64,000 bases of DNA. It comes from Rallus limicola (taxonomy: Eukaryota > Chordata > Aves > Gruiformes > Rallidae). Under the pieces are notes generated by a model. It ran no database searches. It was not told the DNA's origin and saw only the letters and a list, made by a program, of their open reading frames with translations. Numbering within the stretch: the stretch's first letter is position 1; each line of letters opens with the position of its first letter. Shown here one piece after another: positions 1 through 15,065 of the stretch. The translations under genes and the position numbers were made by a program. The DNA lies in assembly GCA_022605955.1 (NCBI GenBank), contig JAKCOZ010000311.1:124001-188000 (forward strand), in the 5' to 3' direction.

Positions 1-100
1 CTTCTCCCTCAGACACCAAACACCTCGGCAGTGAGGGAGGGTCCTGCTCCCCTCTCCTCGGGGCTGGTGGCTCCAGGGGCTGGTGTGGCTCAGGATTTAC

Positions 101-157
101 CTTTGAAAACACGCAGGTCGTCGTCCAGATGTTCCTCATCCATCCCTCTGCGCTGGG
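101..157 (-). CDS. possible exon of an unidentified minus-strand gene that continues off the left edge
   Basis: On the minus strand a pyrimidine-rich tract ending CCTCCCAG runs into an open stretch that ends CAAAG|GTAAAT, a good donor. One frame contains a Met codon at 143 followed by an acidic peptide, MDEEHLDDDLRVFK, with one base left over (phase 1). The Met could be a start codon after a short 5' UTR or an internal residue. The gene would run leftwards, in the same direction as FBXL12 and downstream of it. I do not recognise the peptide and there is no second exon in the window to test it, so this may be chance. Confidence 0.35.
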
Positions 158-408
158 CTGGGAGGAGGGGGCAGCTCAGGGCCGGGGGAGCCGATGGGGT
201 CGTTCCAGGATCGTTGGGATCCGAAACCCACAAAACCTGGAGCGCTGCTCGGCTCAGGGGTTATAGTTTAACCAGCCCCTTCTCAGGCTGGGGCTGCTGG
301 GTTGTGCTCTCCAACAGCAGCCTGCACTGCACCCACCGCCCACAGCCCGGCTCTGGGAAGGCAGGGTTGGGTGTTCTTCCCTCCAGCCGAGGCAGGCGGT
401 GCCCACTG

Positions 409-716
409 CGCTCCCCCCCACCCCAAACCACCCCTGTGCCACCCACTGCGCTCCCCCCCACCCCAAACCACCCCTGTGCCACCCACTGAGCTCCCCCCCA
501 CCCCAAACCACCCCTGTGCCACCCGCTGAGCTCCCCCCCACCCCAAACCACCCCTGTGCCACCTGCTGAGCTCCCCCCCACCCCAAACCACCCCTGTGCC
601 ACCTGCTGAGCTCCCCTCCACCCCAAACCACCCCTGTGCCACCCGCTGAGCTCCCCTCCACCCCAAACCACCCCTGTGCCACCCGCTGAGCTCCCCTCCA
701 CCCCAAATCCCCCTTG
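409..716. repeat. 40-bp GC-rich minisatellite, about 7.7 copies
   Basis: Nearly identical 40-bp units, each containing CTCCCCCCCACCCC, AAACCACCCC and TGTGCCACC, run head to tail with only single-base differences. The long minus-strand open frames over this stretch come from the repeat, not from a gene. The rest of 158-1290 shows no convincing exon. Confidence 0.9.
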
Positions 717-1296
717 TGCCGCCGTGGTGAGCACAGGGGTTAAGGGGTGGCAGGGGTGGGACGCAGGCAAAGGGCAGAACCCCCTGAATTTGGGAGCCAG
801 AAGCCGTAAGGGTCTAACCCAGCCCCCTGAGAGCATCGGGAGGGTGAGCTGGGGGTCAAGCTGCGCCCTCACTGACTGATGGAGTTCGGGGGTTTGACCC
901 ATTTCCATTGTCTCCTTCGCTCCCCGAGCCCAGAGGTGCTGGGACAGATAATGCCAGAAGTGTTAATAGTGCTAATTAACCAGCACCCTAATTAACCAGT
1001 GTAAAGCCCTGAGCCCCAGTAACCACACAGGGGCTGGTTCCTGAGCCAGCAGCCTTGGGACACGTTCCAAGGGAAGAGCTGGAGTGTTCCACCCTTGTTT
1101 ATCTGCCCCAGAGCGGCGCTGAGACCACGAAGGGACCAGACAGGAGGTCAGGGCACTGAGACCGGTGCTAAGGAGACGCAGGGGGGGGGCAGGGGGGTCA
1201 CTGCCACCCAGGCCTGTCCGAAACCTGGCGTGTTGTGTAACAGGGGGGGGCAGGGGGTGAGGTGAAAGCAGACACAGCACCCAGATCTGCCTGTTC

Positions 1297-1344
1297 TTTA
1301 TTCCCATCAGCTGAAACCTGCCAGTGTGGGAAAACCTGTTTATT
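1297..1344 (-). terminator. FBXL12: candidate poly(A) signals of FBXL12
   Basis: Two AATAAA hexamers lie on the minus strand (TTTATT on the plus strand at 1297-1302 and 1339-1344), about 0.6 kb past the FBXL12 stop codon. That spacing suits a 3' UTR of roughly 600-650 bases. Which one is used cannot be told from sequence. Confidence 0.55.
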
Positions 1345-1954
1345 CAATAAACAGCATTTGGTTTAAAAACACCCTCAGCCTACAAGGAACAACAGTGTTG
1401 AGGTGTCTGGTGTTGGGGCGAGGAGGAGGAGGAGGAGAACACAGGTGATGAAGGGTGAGGGGGATTCCCGGTGATGGAGGGAAGAAGGGAGATGACATCC
1501 TGGCCTGAGAGCGATTTCCCAGGTGGATCCAGCAGCTCCAACGTGTCCCTGGGGTGTCTCCTTTCCCCCCCCCACCCCAGCCTGGAGCAGGCACACAGGG
1601 GGTTGAGCAATCCCAGTTAGGCATTAACTGGAAGGGCTCTTTTGGGAGGGGAACTCGCTTCGCCCCTCGAATCCTGCGCTTGTTGAGCTGCTTCACAGTG
1701 GGAGGAAGAGGAGGAGCCAGAGGTTAAACTGGGAACCTCAGCCGGTCATTGAGGAGGAGGGGGAGCATCCCAAGGGCTGGGTGCTCCAGCTTTCCTGATC
1801 CCTGAGATCCCCACGAGCTCCCCACAAAGCACTGGACACCCCACACTCGCTGTGTCACCTACAGAAGCTCCCTGGAAAACGGGGCTTTACCCCAAAAAGA
1901 GGCACTTTGAGGCACAGAAAGAAAAGCAAGAGCCCTGCTGCTTCGGGCCCTGTG

Positions 1955-3155
1955 TCACGGAGCCTGTGAAAGGCTGCAGCGGGGCAAAGTCGCCTGGAGC
2001 TCCTGGAGAACCTGGTCTGGCAAAGGAGCCCCCCCCAGGCTGAGGCTGCGCAGCTGCGGCAGCGCCCGGCACGCCGCGACCACGGCGCCGGCTGAGACCT
2101 TCTCGCTGAGGTCCAAGCTCAGCATCTCCAGGCTCTGCAGGGTCTCCACCCCAGCCAGACCCGCGTCTGTCAGCGAGGAAGAGCTCCCGATCTCCAGGAA
2201 CCGGAGACGCTTCCCGTGGCGCCCGATGGAGGCCACGGCGGCGGCGCCGATGCCGCAGTGTCGCAGCACCAGGCGCTCCAGCTCCTCCAGGTGCGGGGCT
2301 GCTCGCTGAACCCCGCCGTCCGTGACGCGGTAGGTGCCGGAGAGGCTCAGCGTCCTCAGGCGGCAGCTGGAGGAGACGCTCAGCAGGTGGCGGTCGGAAA
2401 AGGCCGGCACGTCGCGGATCACGAGGTGCCGCAGCCGCGGCGGGGCCCTCGCGGCCGAGGCGCAGAACCAGGCGGCGGGGATTTCGCAGCAGCTCAGCTC
2501 CAGCGCCGTGAGGGATGAGGGGATGCTCTCGTAGGGCACCGGCCGCAGGTCGGTCTCCGCCAGGCACAGGCGCTGGAGCCGGGGGCAGCGCTTCTCCAGG
2601 GCGCCCAGCAGCGCCGGGGAGAGGAGCCGCCGCCGCCGGGCCCCGGAGCGGAGCGCGCCCCGCAGCCGCAGCGTCCGCAGGCTGTCGCGGAGGCGATGCC
2701 GCACCAGGCTCCACAGCGTCTGGGGGGTGAGCTGGGAGGGGGGAGAAGAGCGGCTGGAACCGGGGCGGGGAGGGGGCAGCGCCCCCGGTCAGGCGACAAA
2801 TCCCCCCCGCCCTCCCCGCGCTGAGGCGAGCCCCCCCCCCGGCGCGGGGGCCTCCACCGTACCCGGTGCGGGCTCAGATCCACGTGTCTCCAGACCGTCC
2901 CGTCCAGCGCCAAGCGCTGCCACCGCCGGCAGACCCTGGGGGGGGAAGGGGGCGATCAGCGCCCGGGCGGGGAGCAGCCGGTCCCGGTCCCCGCGGGTCC
3001 CACCTGGTCGCTCTCAGCCGGTCCCGCAACGGCAGCAACGCCAGGACCTTCAGCAACACCGAATCGGGCAGCGCCGGCGGCTCCGCCCCCATCCCCGCCC
3101 CCGGCTCCGCCGCCACCGGCAGCTCCGTCGCCGCCGCCGCCGTTTCTTCCGCCAT
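1955..3155 (-). CDS. FBXL12: FBXL12, F-box and leucine-rich repeat protein 12
   Basis: Substrate-recognition subunit of an SCF (SKP1-CUL1-F-box) ubiquitin ligase. Three coding exons on the minus strand: 3155-3004, 2935-2863 and 2719-1955. The phases join exactly and give 329 residues, against 326 in human as I recall. The N terminus has an alanine-rich extension, then the F-box (about residues 28-75), including LPDSVLLKVLALLPLRDRLR and, across the first junction, VCRRWQRLALDGTVWRHVDL. The long last exon encodes leucine-rich repeats with family landmarks such as LSPALLGALEKRCPRLQRLC, LTALELSCCEI and LSGTYRVTDGG. Both introns are short (68 and 143 bp) and GT-AG. The start codon sits inside a YY1-type CCGCCATCTTGG motif next to the divergent UBL5 promoter. 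The ends of the protein are less conserved than the repeats. Confidence 0.97.
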
Positions 3156-3306
3156 CTTGGCCGCTCACTTGCCGCTCGGCGCGCGCTACGCGCGTCACTT
3201 CCGCTGCCGGCGCTTCCTGTTCCGCCGGGACTGACGCTGAGCTCGGTGGGCCCCGGTCCGCGGCCGCCCGGTCCCTGCCCGTTCTGTGTCTCCTCCTCAG
3301 GCAGCG
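3156..3306. promoter_or_regulatory. bidirectional CpG-rich promoter between FBXL12 and UBL5
   Basis: Only 151 bp separate the two divergent start codons. The stretch is CpG-dense and has no TATA box. It holds a YY1 motif (CCGCCATCTTGG, 3149-3160, overlapping the FBXL12 start), an ETS site (ACTTCCG, 3197-3203) and a CGCGCTACGCGCG near-palindrome at 3181-3193. UBL5 may have a tiny non-coding first exon ending near 3245 (CG|GTGGGC), because CTCCTCAG lies directly before the start codon context at 3300. Confidence 0.75.
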
Positions 3307-3893
3307 ATGATCGAAGTCGTCTGCAACGATCGGCTGGGCAAGAAGGTGCGGGTGAAATGCAAGTATCCCCGGGGCCGGGGCCGGGGCAGGCGGCGGGGCC
3401 GGGACCGGGCCGGGGGCTGGGGTGGGGCGGGGGGCGCTGCCCGGGGGCTGGGGTGGGGCGGGGGGCGCTGCCCGGGGGCTCTGCCCGGTTCCTCCGCGTT
3501 CCTTAACGGCCCCGCCAGCACCGAGGATTCCATCCGCGACCTGAAGAAGCTGATCGCGGCGCAGACCGGGACGCGCTGGGATAAAATCGTGCTCAAGAAA
3601 TGGTGAGTTGGGGGAGCGGGGCCGGGACGGGGATGGAGCCGGGACCGGCACCGGCAGCGATCCCGCCCTCTGACCCCGCTTCCCGGCCCCGCAGGTACAC
3701 CATCTTCAAGGATCACGTCACGCTGGGCGACTGTATCCTTCTCCGGGCGGGTGTTTCGCGGTGTTAACGGGCGGGACCCTCCCCCGACCCCCCCCCCGAC
3801 CCCCCCCCCCTCCATCGGTCCCCACCTTCTCCTTAACTCCGCTCTCCAGACGAGATCCATGACGGCATGAACCTGGAGCTCTACTACCAGTAG
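3307..3893 (+). CDS. UBL5: UBL5 (Hub1), ubiquitin-like protein 5
   Basis: Small ubiquitin-like modifier that binds spliceosomal partners non-covalently and influences pre-mRNA splicing. Four coding exons: 3307-3362, 3519-3602, 3695-3732 and 3850-3893. Phases join to exactly 73 residues, the family length. The start reads [18 protein letters not shown] and the end MNLELYYQ; as in all Hub1 proteins there is no C-terminal Gly-Gly, only the YY motif, so it is not conjugated like ubiquitin. It differs from human at a few positions in the second exon (EDS for DDT, D for N before KIVLKKW). Introns are 156, 92 and 117 bp. Intron 1 contains a duplicated G-rich unit of about 30 bp (3418-3480). Confidence 0.99.
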
Positions 3894-4049
3894 CGGCCGC
3901 CGTCCCCCTCCCCGCCCCGGGGCTCTCTCCTCCGTGGGACCCCCCAATCCCCGTTCCCCCTGCGCTCCATTCCCGTTCCCCACCCCCGCTCCATCCCCGT
4001 TATGGCTTTGAACCCGCCGTAGCTGCCCCGAAGTGTCGCAGTGGTTTAT

Positions 4050-4055
4050 AATAAA
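4050..4055 (+). terminator. UBL5: poly(A) signal of UBL5
   Basis: A canonical AATAAA lies 157 bases after the UBL5 stop codon and is followed by GT-rich sequence (TTGGTGCGTGTGTGTGTG), the usual downstream element. The UBL5 transcript should end near 4070-4080, leaving only about 370 bp to the PIN1 start codon. Confidence 0.9.
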
Positions 4056-4224
4056 CGTGTTTCTCGAGTCTCTGGTTGGTGCGTGTGTGTGTGTCGCGGG
4101 AGGGGGGGGGGGGGGGGGGGCGGGGCGAGAACGGGGCACCGGGAGCCGGCGGGGCTGGGCGGGGGGCGGAGCTGGGGACGCACCGCCCTTTTCGCCTCGC
4201 GCTGCGGCGGGGTTTGACCACCCG

Positions 4225-4447
4225 CGACCACCGTCCGCTTCCGGGCTCGCTGCGGCTTGTCGCCCGCAGCCAATGAAAACGCCAGAAAGGGTGCGGGGGG
4301 TGGGACGCGGCGATTTCCCACCAATGATAGCGCGAAAGGCGGCGGGCGCTGCTTCCCTCGGAGCCAATCGGAACAGAGAACGGGGCGGGTTCGTCCCGCC
4401 CCTCCCCGCGCCGGCGGGGCCGGGCCGGGCGGCGCAGCCGAGGGAAG
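4225..4447 (+). promoter_or_regulatory. PIN1: PIN1 promoter with three CCAAT boxes and an E2F site
   Basis: CpG-rich and TATA-less. CCAAT boxes occur at 4270-4274, 4321-4325 and 4364-4368. A consensus E2F element, GCGCGAAA, is at 4330-4337, five bases after the second CCAAT box. Human PIN1 is known to be E2F-responsive, so this pairing fits proliferative control. The start-codon context is GAAGATGG. Confidence 0.7.
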
Positions 4448-9062
<4,615 letters not shown>

Positions 9063-10110
9063 AGTGCCTTGGGGGCCAGGAGCGGGCGGAGGGGAAGAAA
9101 GGCCAAGCAGCACCTGCTCCCACCCTGTGCACTCTCCCAGACAAACTCCACGGCCAGTTGAAGGGAACCCAAGCCCACACAGAAACCAAGAGCTCGTCTC
9201 ACATCTCATTTCACGTCTCGGCACCTCCTGTGGCACCCGGGCGCGATGCTCTCCACCTCCAGAGACGTGGGGAGCCCAGGGTGAGCACACAGCCCCCCGG
9301 GGCACCTTGCGCTAGCAGAGAGAACCCCGAGTCTCTGTCGCATCTTCCAGGCTGAGGAGCTGCCAGCGCTCAGGGTCACGCTTCAGCCTCCCCACCTCCT
9401 CCCTCCTAGGGACACGGAGTATTTATTGTGGCGCCGGTGACGCGAAGGTGACGCCTGAGCTCTGACACCGGCTGAACCGATCTCCCCCGACCCCCTGCAT
9501 GCTCCTGCGGCCCCGCCGAGCCGCCTTTGCTCTGCAGCCCGGGCTGCTGGGGTGTAGGACTGACTTAGCAAAGCTGCTCCTAGATCCACCCGCAGATCTC
9601 CAGCCATGAGCCAGCTCAGCTCGGGGCTCAGCCCGTCCCGTCCGTCCGTCGCATCCCTTGGGCGCGGATCGTCCGTCCCGCTCCGCTCGCGCCGTCGCTT
9701 CGGATCCCCCCCCCCCCCCCCCGCCTGGAAGATGCCCCGTGGCTCCGCTGGCGAAGGGCAGAGGCCACCGGCCGGCAGCTCCCGCCGCGGGAAGGGCCGG
9801 GGGGCCGCCCGCGGTGCGTAGGCTGCTGACCTCACCGCGGCGGGGGCCGGACTGCGGCGCCGGCTCTTGGGGCCGTAGCCAGGCGGCTGCTTCGGTTTCC
9901 CTCCCCCTCAGCTCCCCTCGATCCCCTGCTCGTGGTTGAACTCTGCCCGTCCTCGTCTCCCGGTCGCGCTGCATCGCTTCTGTCTCGCGGAACAAACAGG
10001 GGAGGGGGGGGAGGGAGGGGGGTGGGGGGTGGGAATGGCACAGCCCCAGCTTCGGTCCAGTGCAAACCAGCTGTATAGTCCCAGTTCTCCTGAGCAGAAA
10101 ATAAAGCCCC
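9063..10110 (+). other. PIN1 3' flank, probable 3' UTR plus a small CpG-rich island
   Basis: The first AATAAA after the PIN1 stop is at 10100-10105, which would give a 3' UTR of about 1 kb. However 9600-9930 is CpG-dense (many CG, GCGCGG, CCGCCGCGG), unusual for a 3' UTR, so either the gene ends earlier with a non-canonical signal or the island starts another transcript. No conserved protein is visible in it. Confidence 0.35.
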
Positions 10111-13100
10111 TCTCTGATGAAACGTCTCAGGAGCTCTGGGATCCATCCTTCCTCCCCCATGGCCTGCAGAGCTCTTGTCCCTTCTCTCAGAACACCCAAA
10201 CCAGCCCCCAGGCGCCTCTGCCACAGCGGCTCCCTCTGGTTTTAGGATGGAAACGTGGCTCCCGTGGCACCACAGACACAGGAACCGCTCTGGGAGTCAA
10301 TGTTCCTTACCCTCCATCCTCGGTGCCGTTGGGTTTCTCCTTCCCTTCCCCCCAGCTCAGCAGACTCAGGCTCCCATCCTGGCAGGAGACCCACTGCTCC
10401 CGAGAGCAGCCCCTCAGCGCTGCGAGGGGGTTGTTGGGGGGGGGGTTCCCCCTAAAAACTCCCACCTTAGAGCAGCATCAGCTCCACGTTCCCAAACCGA
10501 GCGTCTGAGTATCGCTCTCTGTTGTGCTCCTTCCTCAGGCTCTTGGGCGCTGGGGGAAGCTGGCTGTGATTTGAAAATGAAGTGGTGATGATAATGAAAT
10601 GGTAATTAGCCAGCTCAGGACAAGCGATGCCCTTGGTGCATCCCCACCGGCATTGCTCGAGGTAGAAACTGTGGTGAGGGGGTTTAAGGGCCCCTTAGTG
10701 CTCGGTGGAGCTGGAGCCTGCGTGGGGAGGGCGGGAGCTTCCCAGGATTGGGGATGGGCTCTGCTCAGAACCCGGAGCAAATCCCAGTCTGCAGGCGAGG
10801 AGCCGCCTCGGCCTCCTGCCCCTCTCCCCAGCATCACTGGCTGCCGGCGCCTGCGTTGGCAGGAACCTGCTGCGCTCATCGGGATTCGGGTCCCCTCCCG
10901 GTGAGACCCGGAGCAGCGGCTCTGCCCGGCCCCGGCCCCGCGGGGAGCCCTGGCTCGCTGCTCCCCGTGCCTGTCAGCCCCGGGACGGGCTGCGTCGTCC
11001 TGGGAGCCGTCCCTGCTGCGGAAGGGGCGTGTGAGGGATTCCCCTGGTGCCTCTCCAAGGGCGATCTCACCCCGGGAAGGTTGGGAGCCAGGCTGGAGGC
11101 GGGTCCAGGGCTGGCACAGGAGAGGGATGCTGTTCTCCAGCTCTCCCAGCCCGGACTCACAGGGTATTGAGGAGGCTTAAAGGCAAGAGGTGGTCAGGGA
11201 AGGGGTACAGGGGGTACCCCCCCCCCTCCTTGTCCTCACAGGAACCCCAAAACTGGGCTCGAGAGAGTCTGACTGGGCTGAGGTGCTGGTGCTGCTCCTG
11301 TGCAGGGGGGAGGATCCAGGGGTCTGGTGGGAGCGACACCGAGCGCTTCCAGCCCCACGGGTCGGGTTTTACAGCAGCTTTCCCCAAAACGGTGTTTTCT
11401 GGGGAGTGAACCAGAAATGATCCCTGGGCTGCTCAAGGAAATATCAGCATGAGGAGGGGGGGGCGGGGTGACAGATGGAGCAGCAGCCGTTGCGTGGCTC
11501 TGGGTCTGTCCTGCTGCCGGGGTCTGCACGGACCCCCGGGTCCCTCCGTGCCTCGGGAGCTTTGGGGTGCTCCCCCTCCCTTCGGTCTGGATGAATCCCA
11601 GCCGATGCCTTGGCCCTGGATGCACAACTTGGGGTGGCTTTGGTGTCCCTGTGCCCAGCAGCAGCTGGGCAGCACCATCCCAGAGCATCCCTGAGTGTTC
11701 TGCTCTGCGGTTGGGCTCAGGATCTGTGACAGTTCCGCAGACGCTGGGCACTGAGATTTGGAAGGACACACGGACGTGCCGGAGGGGGTTTAATTAGCGC
11801 TGCCGTTCCTACCTGTCAGGAAGCAAAGCTGCTCTCTGAGGCTCTGCTGGGGAATGCAATTATTTTCTGGGCTCCACCTAATCCCTGCTCCTGAATCCCC
11901 TGATCCTCCGGATCCTTCTCCCCAGGGCTGTCAGCCCCGTTTGGGAGCCGGCTCCTCCCCTCCCTCACTGCTGCGCTTTGCATCCCATTAACATTCACAC
12001 CGAGTTTCCTCACTAATCCCTCATTTCCAGGCTGCTGCTTGCTCTCTCCTGGCATCAAACCCTTTCCCTTCTTGCCCTGACTTTTGGGGGAGGCCAAGGT
12101 TAACTCCCAGACCCCCCCCTCCTCCCATAAGCAGCCCGTCCTTGTGCCGAGCGCGTCGCCAGCCAGGTGATGCCCACGTACAGCCCGTCGTGCTCTGCCG
12201 GGAGCCGTTGCCCATCACAGGGGAGGCTGAGCATCACTGGCATGGCAGATATTTGGGGAAGGAGCGATACCCCCACCCCGAGCGAGACCTTCCCAGGTTT
12301 GGGAGGTGCCTGGACCTCTAGATGTAGCTCTTGTGCCGTGATGCGGCGCCGGAGCCAGACGCGTCTCCCCAGCCCCCTCGCTCCCCGCAGGGCCATTTTG
12401 TGTGCGCTGCCTCTCAGCCTGGCAGCTGCCCAGGGACCATCTTTTAACGTCCAATAGCTCTGCAAACAGATCCTTAATTGGATCATCAACTGGATCTAAT
12501 TTGCCGAGTTCTCCCCCTCCCCCTCCGCGTTTCATTACGGGTCTGGGCGAGCGAGCGCCGCGCACGCCACTGCGGGAGAGGCCGGCGAGGCCCGAGCGCT
12601 CCGCTCGGCTGGAATGAACTTGCCTGTTAATTAGTTTGAGGCACCCCCAGCTTAAATTAAAGCCATCGCTCCCTGCCGTGGCCCGGGATGGGCTGCTGCA
12701 GCCCAGCGGTGCGGGACTGAGCCAGCCAGAGTGCGGGGTTTGGGGGGGGGCCGTGGTTTGGGAGGGACATGGCTGGCACGGGAAGGGGCTGGGGGTGGGG
12801 TTATTTCTTTTCTTTCTCTCTTTCCCTTCTGTATTTCAGCACAAAATCACCCTGGGGCCGTGCTGGAGCTGGGGGATGCGATGGCATCCATTGGCTTTGG
12901 AGGGTAGGAACCCCCCTCCCCCCAGGAAGGTAAATGCAGAGGAGCCATTTGAGCCCCCAGCTTGGAGCGGGGGGAAGTTTCTCCTGGCTGTTTCTGCTCC
13001 AGAAAACCCCGGTGCCCTGGGCTGTGGTTTCCCCTCCTTGGCTTAACAGCGCCTGGACAGTGAGCGGTGCCGCCGGAGCGCCGCTGTCTGCCCAGGCACC

Positions 13101-13323
13101 CGCTGTGGCTCCAGGATTCGGGCACCTCCCGGGGTCGTTTCTCACCCTCCGGTTGGAAATCCCCTTCTCCCCCGTTCCCATCCCCAAAAGGAGCCAGGGA
13201 AGAGGAGATAAAGAGCCCTAGTACCTCCCAGCACGGACTGAACGGGAGCTGCCCACATCTGCCGGCACCGTCCCACCCGCCTGTAGCCCTCACCGATGCT
13301 CAGCTGCATCCCAAGGCTCCCGC

Positions 13324-13337
13324 GTTTCCATGGCAAC
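13324..13337. promoter_or_regulatory. RFX X-box, intergenic
   Basis: GTTTCCATGGCAAC matches the palindromic X-box bound by RFX transcription factors at almost every position. It is isolated between PIN1 and the LC3C-like gene; the target is unknown. Confidence 0.5.
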
Positions 13338-14929
13338 TCGCCGAGCATCCCTGCTGCTGCGGAGCGTTGCCTTCTCTGCTGTCCTGCCTGTGCAGGGGAG
13401 GGCTCAGCACTTGTCCACGTCCCCAAATGTGTGTAAATATTTATAGCTGTTTAAAACTGGGTGGTTTGGAGATTTGAGAGATTCTATTTTAATATCTTTT
13501 ATAGAAGTTGGACATCCTGGGGGGTTTATATAGGTATCTCTATAAAATACTCATCTTTTATAGCTGATAACAGCTCTCCTGACCCTACCTGTGCCTCTCT
13601 ATCCTTACACACCAGGTATATTTATTATTTATATATTCTGTGCTGGCCCTGGCGGGGGGGGGGGGGTGGGGGTGGGGGTTGCTCACAGAGTTTGGGTGTC
13701 ATGAGGAGCTCAGGGACACCCGGAGCCCCGCGGGCATCGAGGCGGCGCCGTGCCTCTCGCTTTGCTTGGCTGGGATTGTTCCATGTGCGAGGCTGTGGCG
13801 AAGCCAGTGCCAGGTGGTTGTGTTTCTGTGTGTCCGTCCTGGGACACCCCATTGGGATGCTGGTCCTGTCTCTGCTTCCTCCAGCCCCTCCTCAGAGCCC
13901 ATAACCGGAGCGAGCCGGCGGCCGGGCGCCGGAGCCCTTTCATCCGGCGCTGCGGGTGCACACGAGGCTGGTCTGGCACAGACCCCGAGCCAGGCACCTG
14001 GCAGAGCCCGTCCCCTCTCCTGCTGAACACACTCGATGGCAGCTGCTGACCATTATCCCGCTGCAGAGCGGCAATCGCGGCGCTCCCGGCGCTCCCGGCG
14101 CGGCGCAATTAATCAGAGCCTATTTATGAGGGGGTATTCATCAGAGAGGGAGGAATCAGCCACATTGTGAGCGGAGCTGTTCCTGTCCGTGCGCTCGGAA
14201 GCCGAGCCCAGCAAGCTGCTCCCAAGCTTTGGGAACACATCTGCATGTTAATGGCCCGGGGGGCTCCTCATCGCTGCCAGGGAATGTGCCGGAACGAGCG
14301 GGCTGGGATGGGCCCGTGTGGGCAGGGGCAAAGAATTCGGGATGGGGGCTCTGCCTGTCCCCTTTGTTCCCCTGCTGCTGCCTCGATTGAATGAGCTGTC
14401 AGGGATGCCAGCGGCAATCGGGGTGTATCGACAACCATGGAGGGAGGGAGGGAGGGCTGGACGGACGGACAGACGGATGGAGGTACAAAACGTCCCAGTC
14501 TCCCTTCTCAGTTAACTGGGCATCTCCCAGTTGAGCTGGTAGATGGCTTTACATGTCCCTTGGATTTGGGCAGGGATGCCGTTGGCTGTGAGGCTGCTGC
14601 TTCCCCACGATCCCATCTTGGGGGGTAGAGCTGGAGTGTGAGGGGGTGTTACTGTGGAGCCACTGAAGGGTTTTGGGGGGAAGGGTGACCTTCCAAGGTC
14701 ATCAAATCCCACCCCAGCGCCCTGCCTTCCCAGTGCTGCAGGGATGCAGTTGCAGGGAGGGTCCTGGGGACTGCATGGCATCTGAGAACCTCTTTTCCAG
14801 GGATGGTCTGTTCGGGGGGGGGATGCTCCTGGTCCCCCCGCACCCGCCTGGTCATGCTGAGGTCCAGGCTGAGGCAGAGCAGCCCGGCTGGAGCCAGCAC
14901 CTCCTCACTCCGCTATCCAATATCCCCCT

Positions 14930-15065
14930 CGCGGGTTATAAATAGCACGAGCTGTGGCTGCAGGTGAAATCACTTTAATATCAAGTAATGAGAGGGGGAG
15001 GAGCGCGGGCGGGAGGCAGCGCTGCACGGATCAACCTGCAGCCAGCTCTGAAATTAAACAGCCTG
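14930..15065. promoter_or_regulatory. candidate conserved regulatory element (MEF2/homeodomain-type)
   Basis: GGTTATAAATAGCACG resembles a MEF2 or TATA element and is followed by ATCACTTTAATATCAAGTAAT and, further on, GAAATTAAACAGCC in an otherwise GC-rich region. It contains no open frame of note. The call rests on composition and motif density only. Confidence 0.3.

Noticed and set aside
13460..13640. 3' UTR end of an unseen gene (AU-rich elements)
   Set aside because: TATTTATTATTTATATAT resembles AU-rich elements, but no upstream exon or canonical poly(A) signal is visible nearby.
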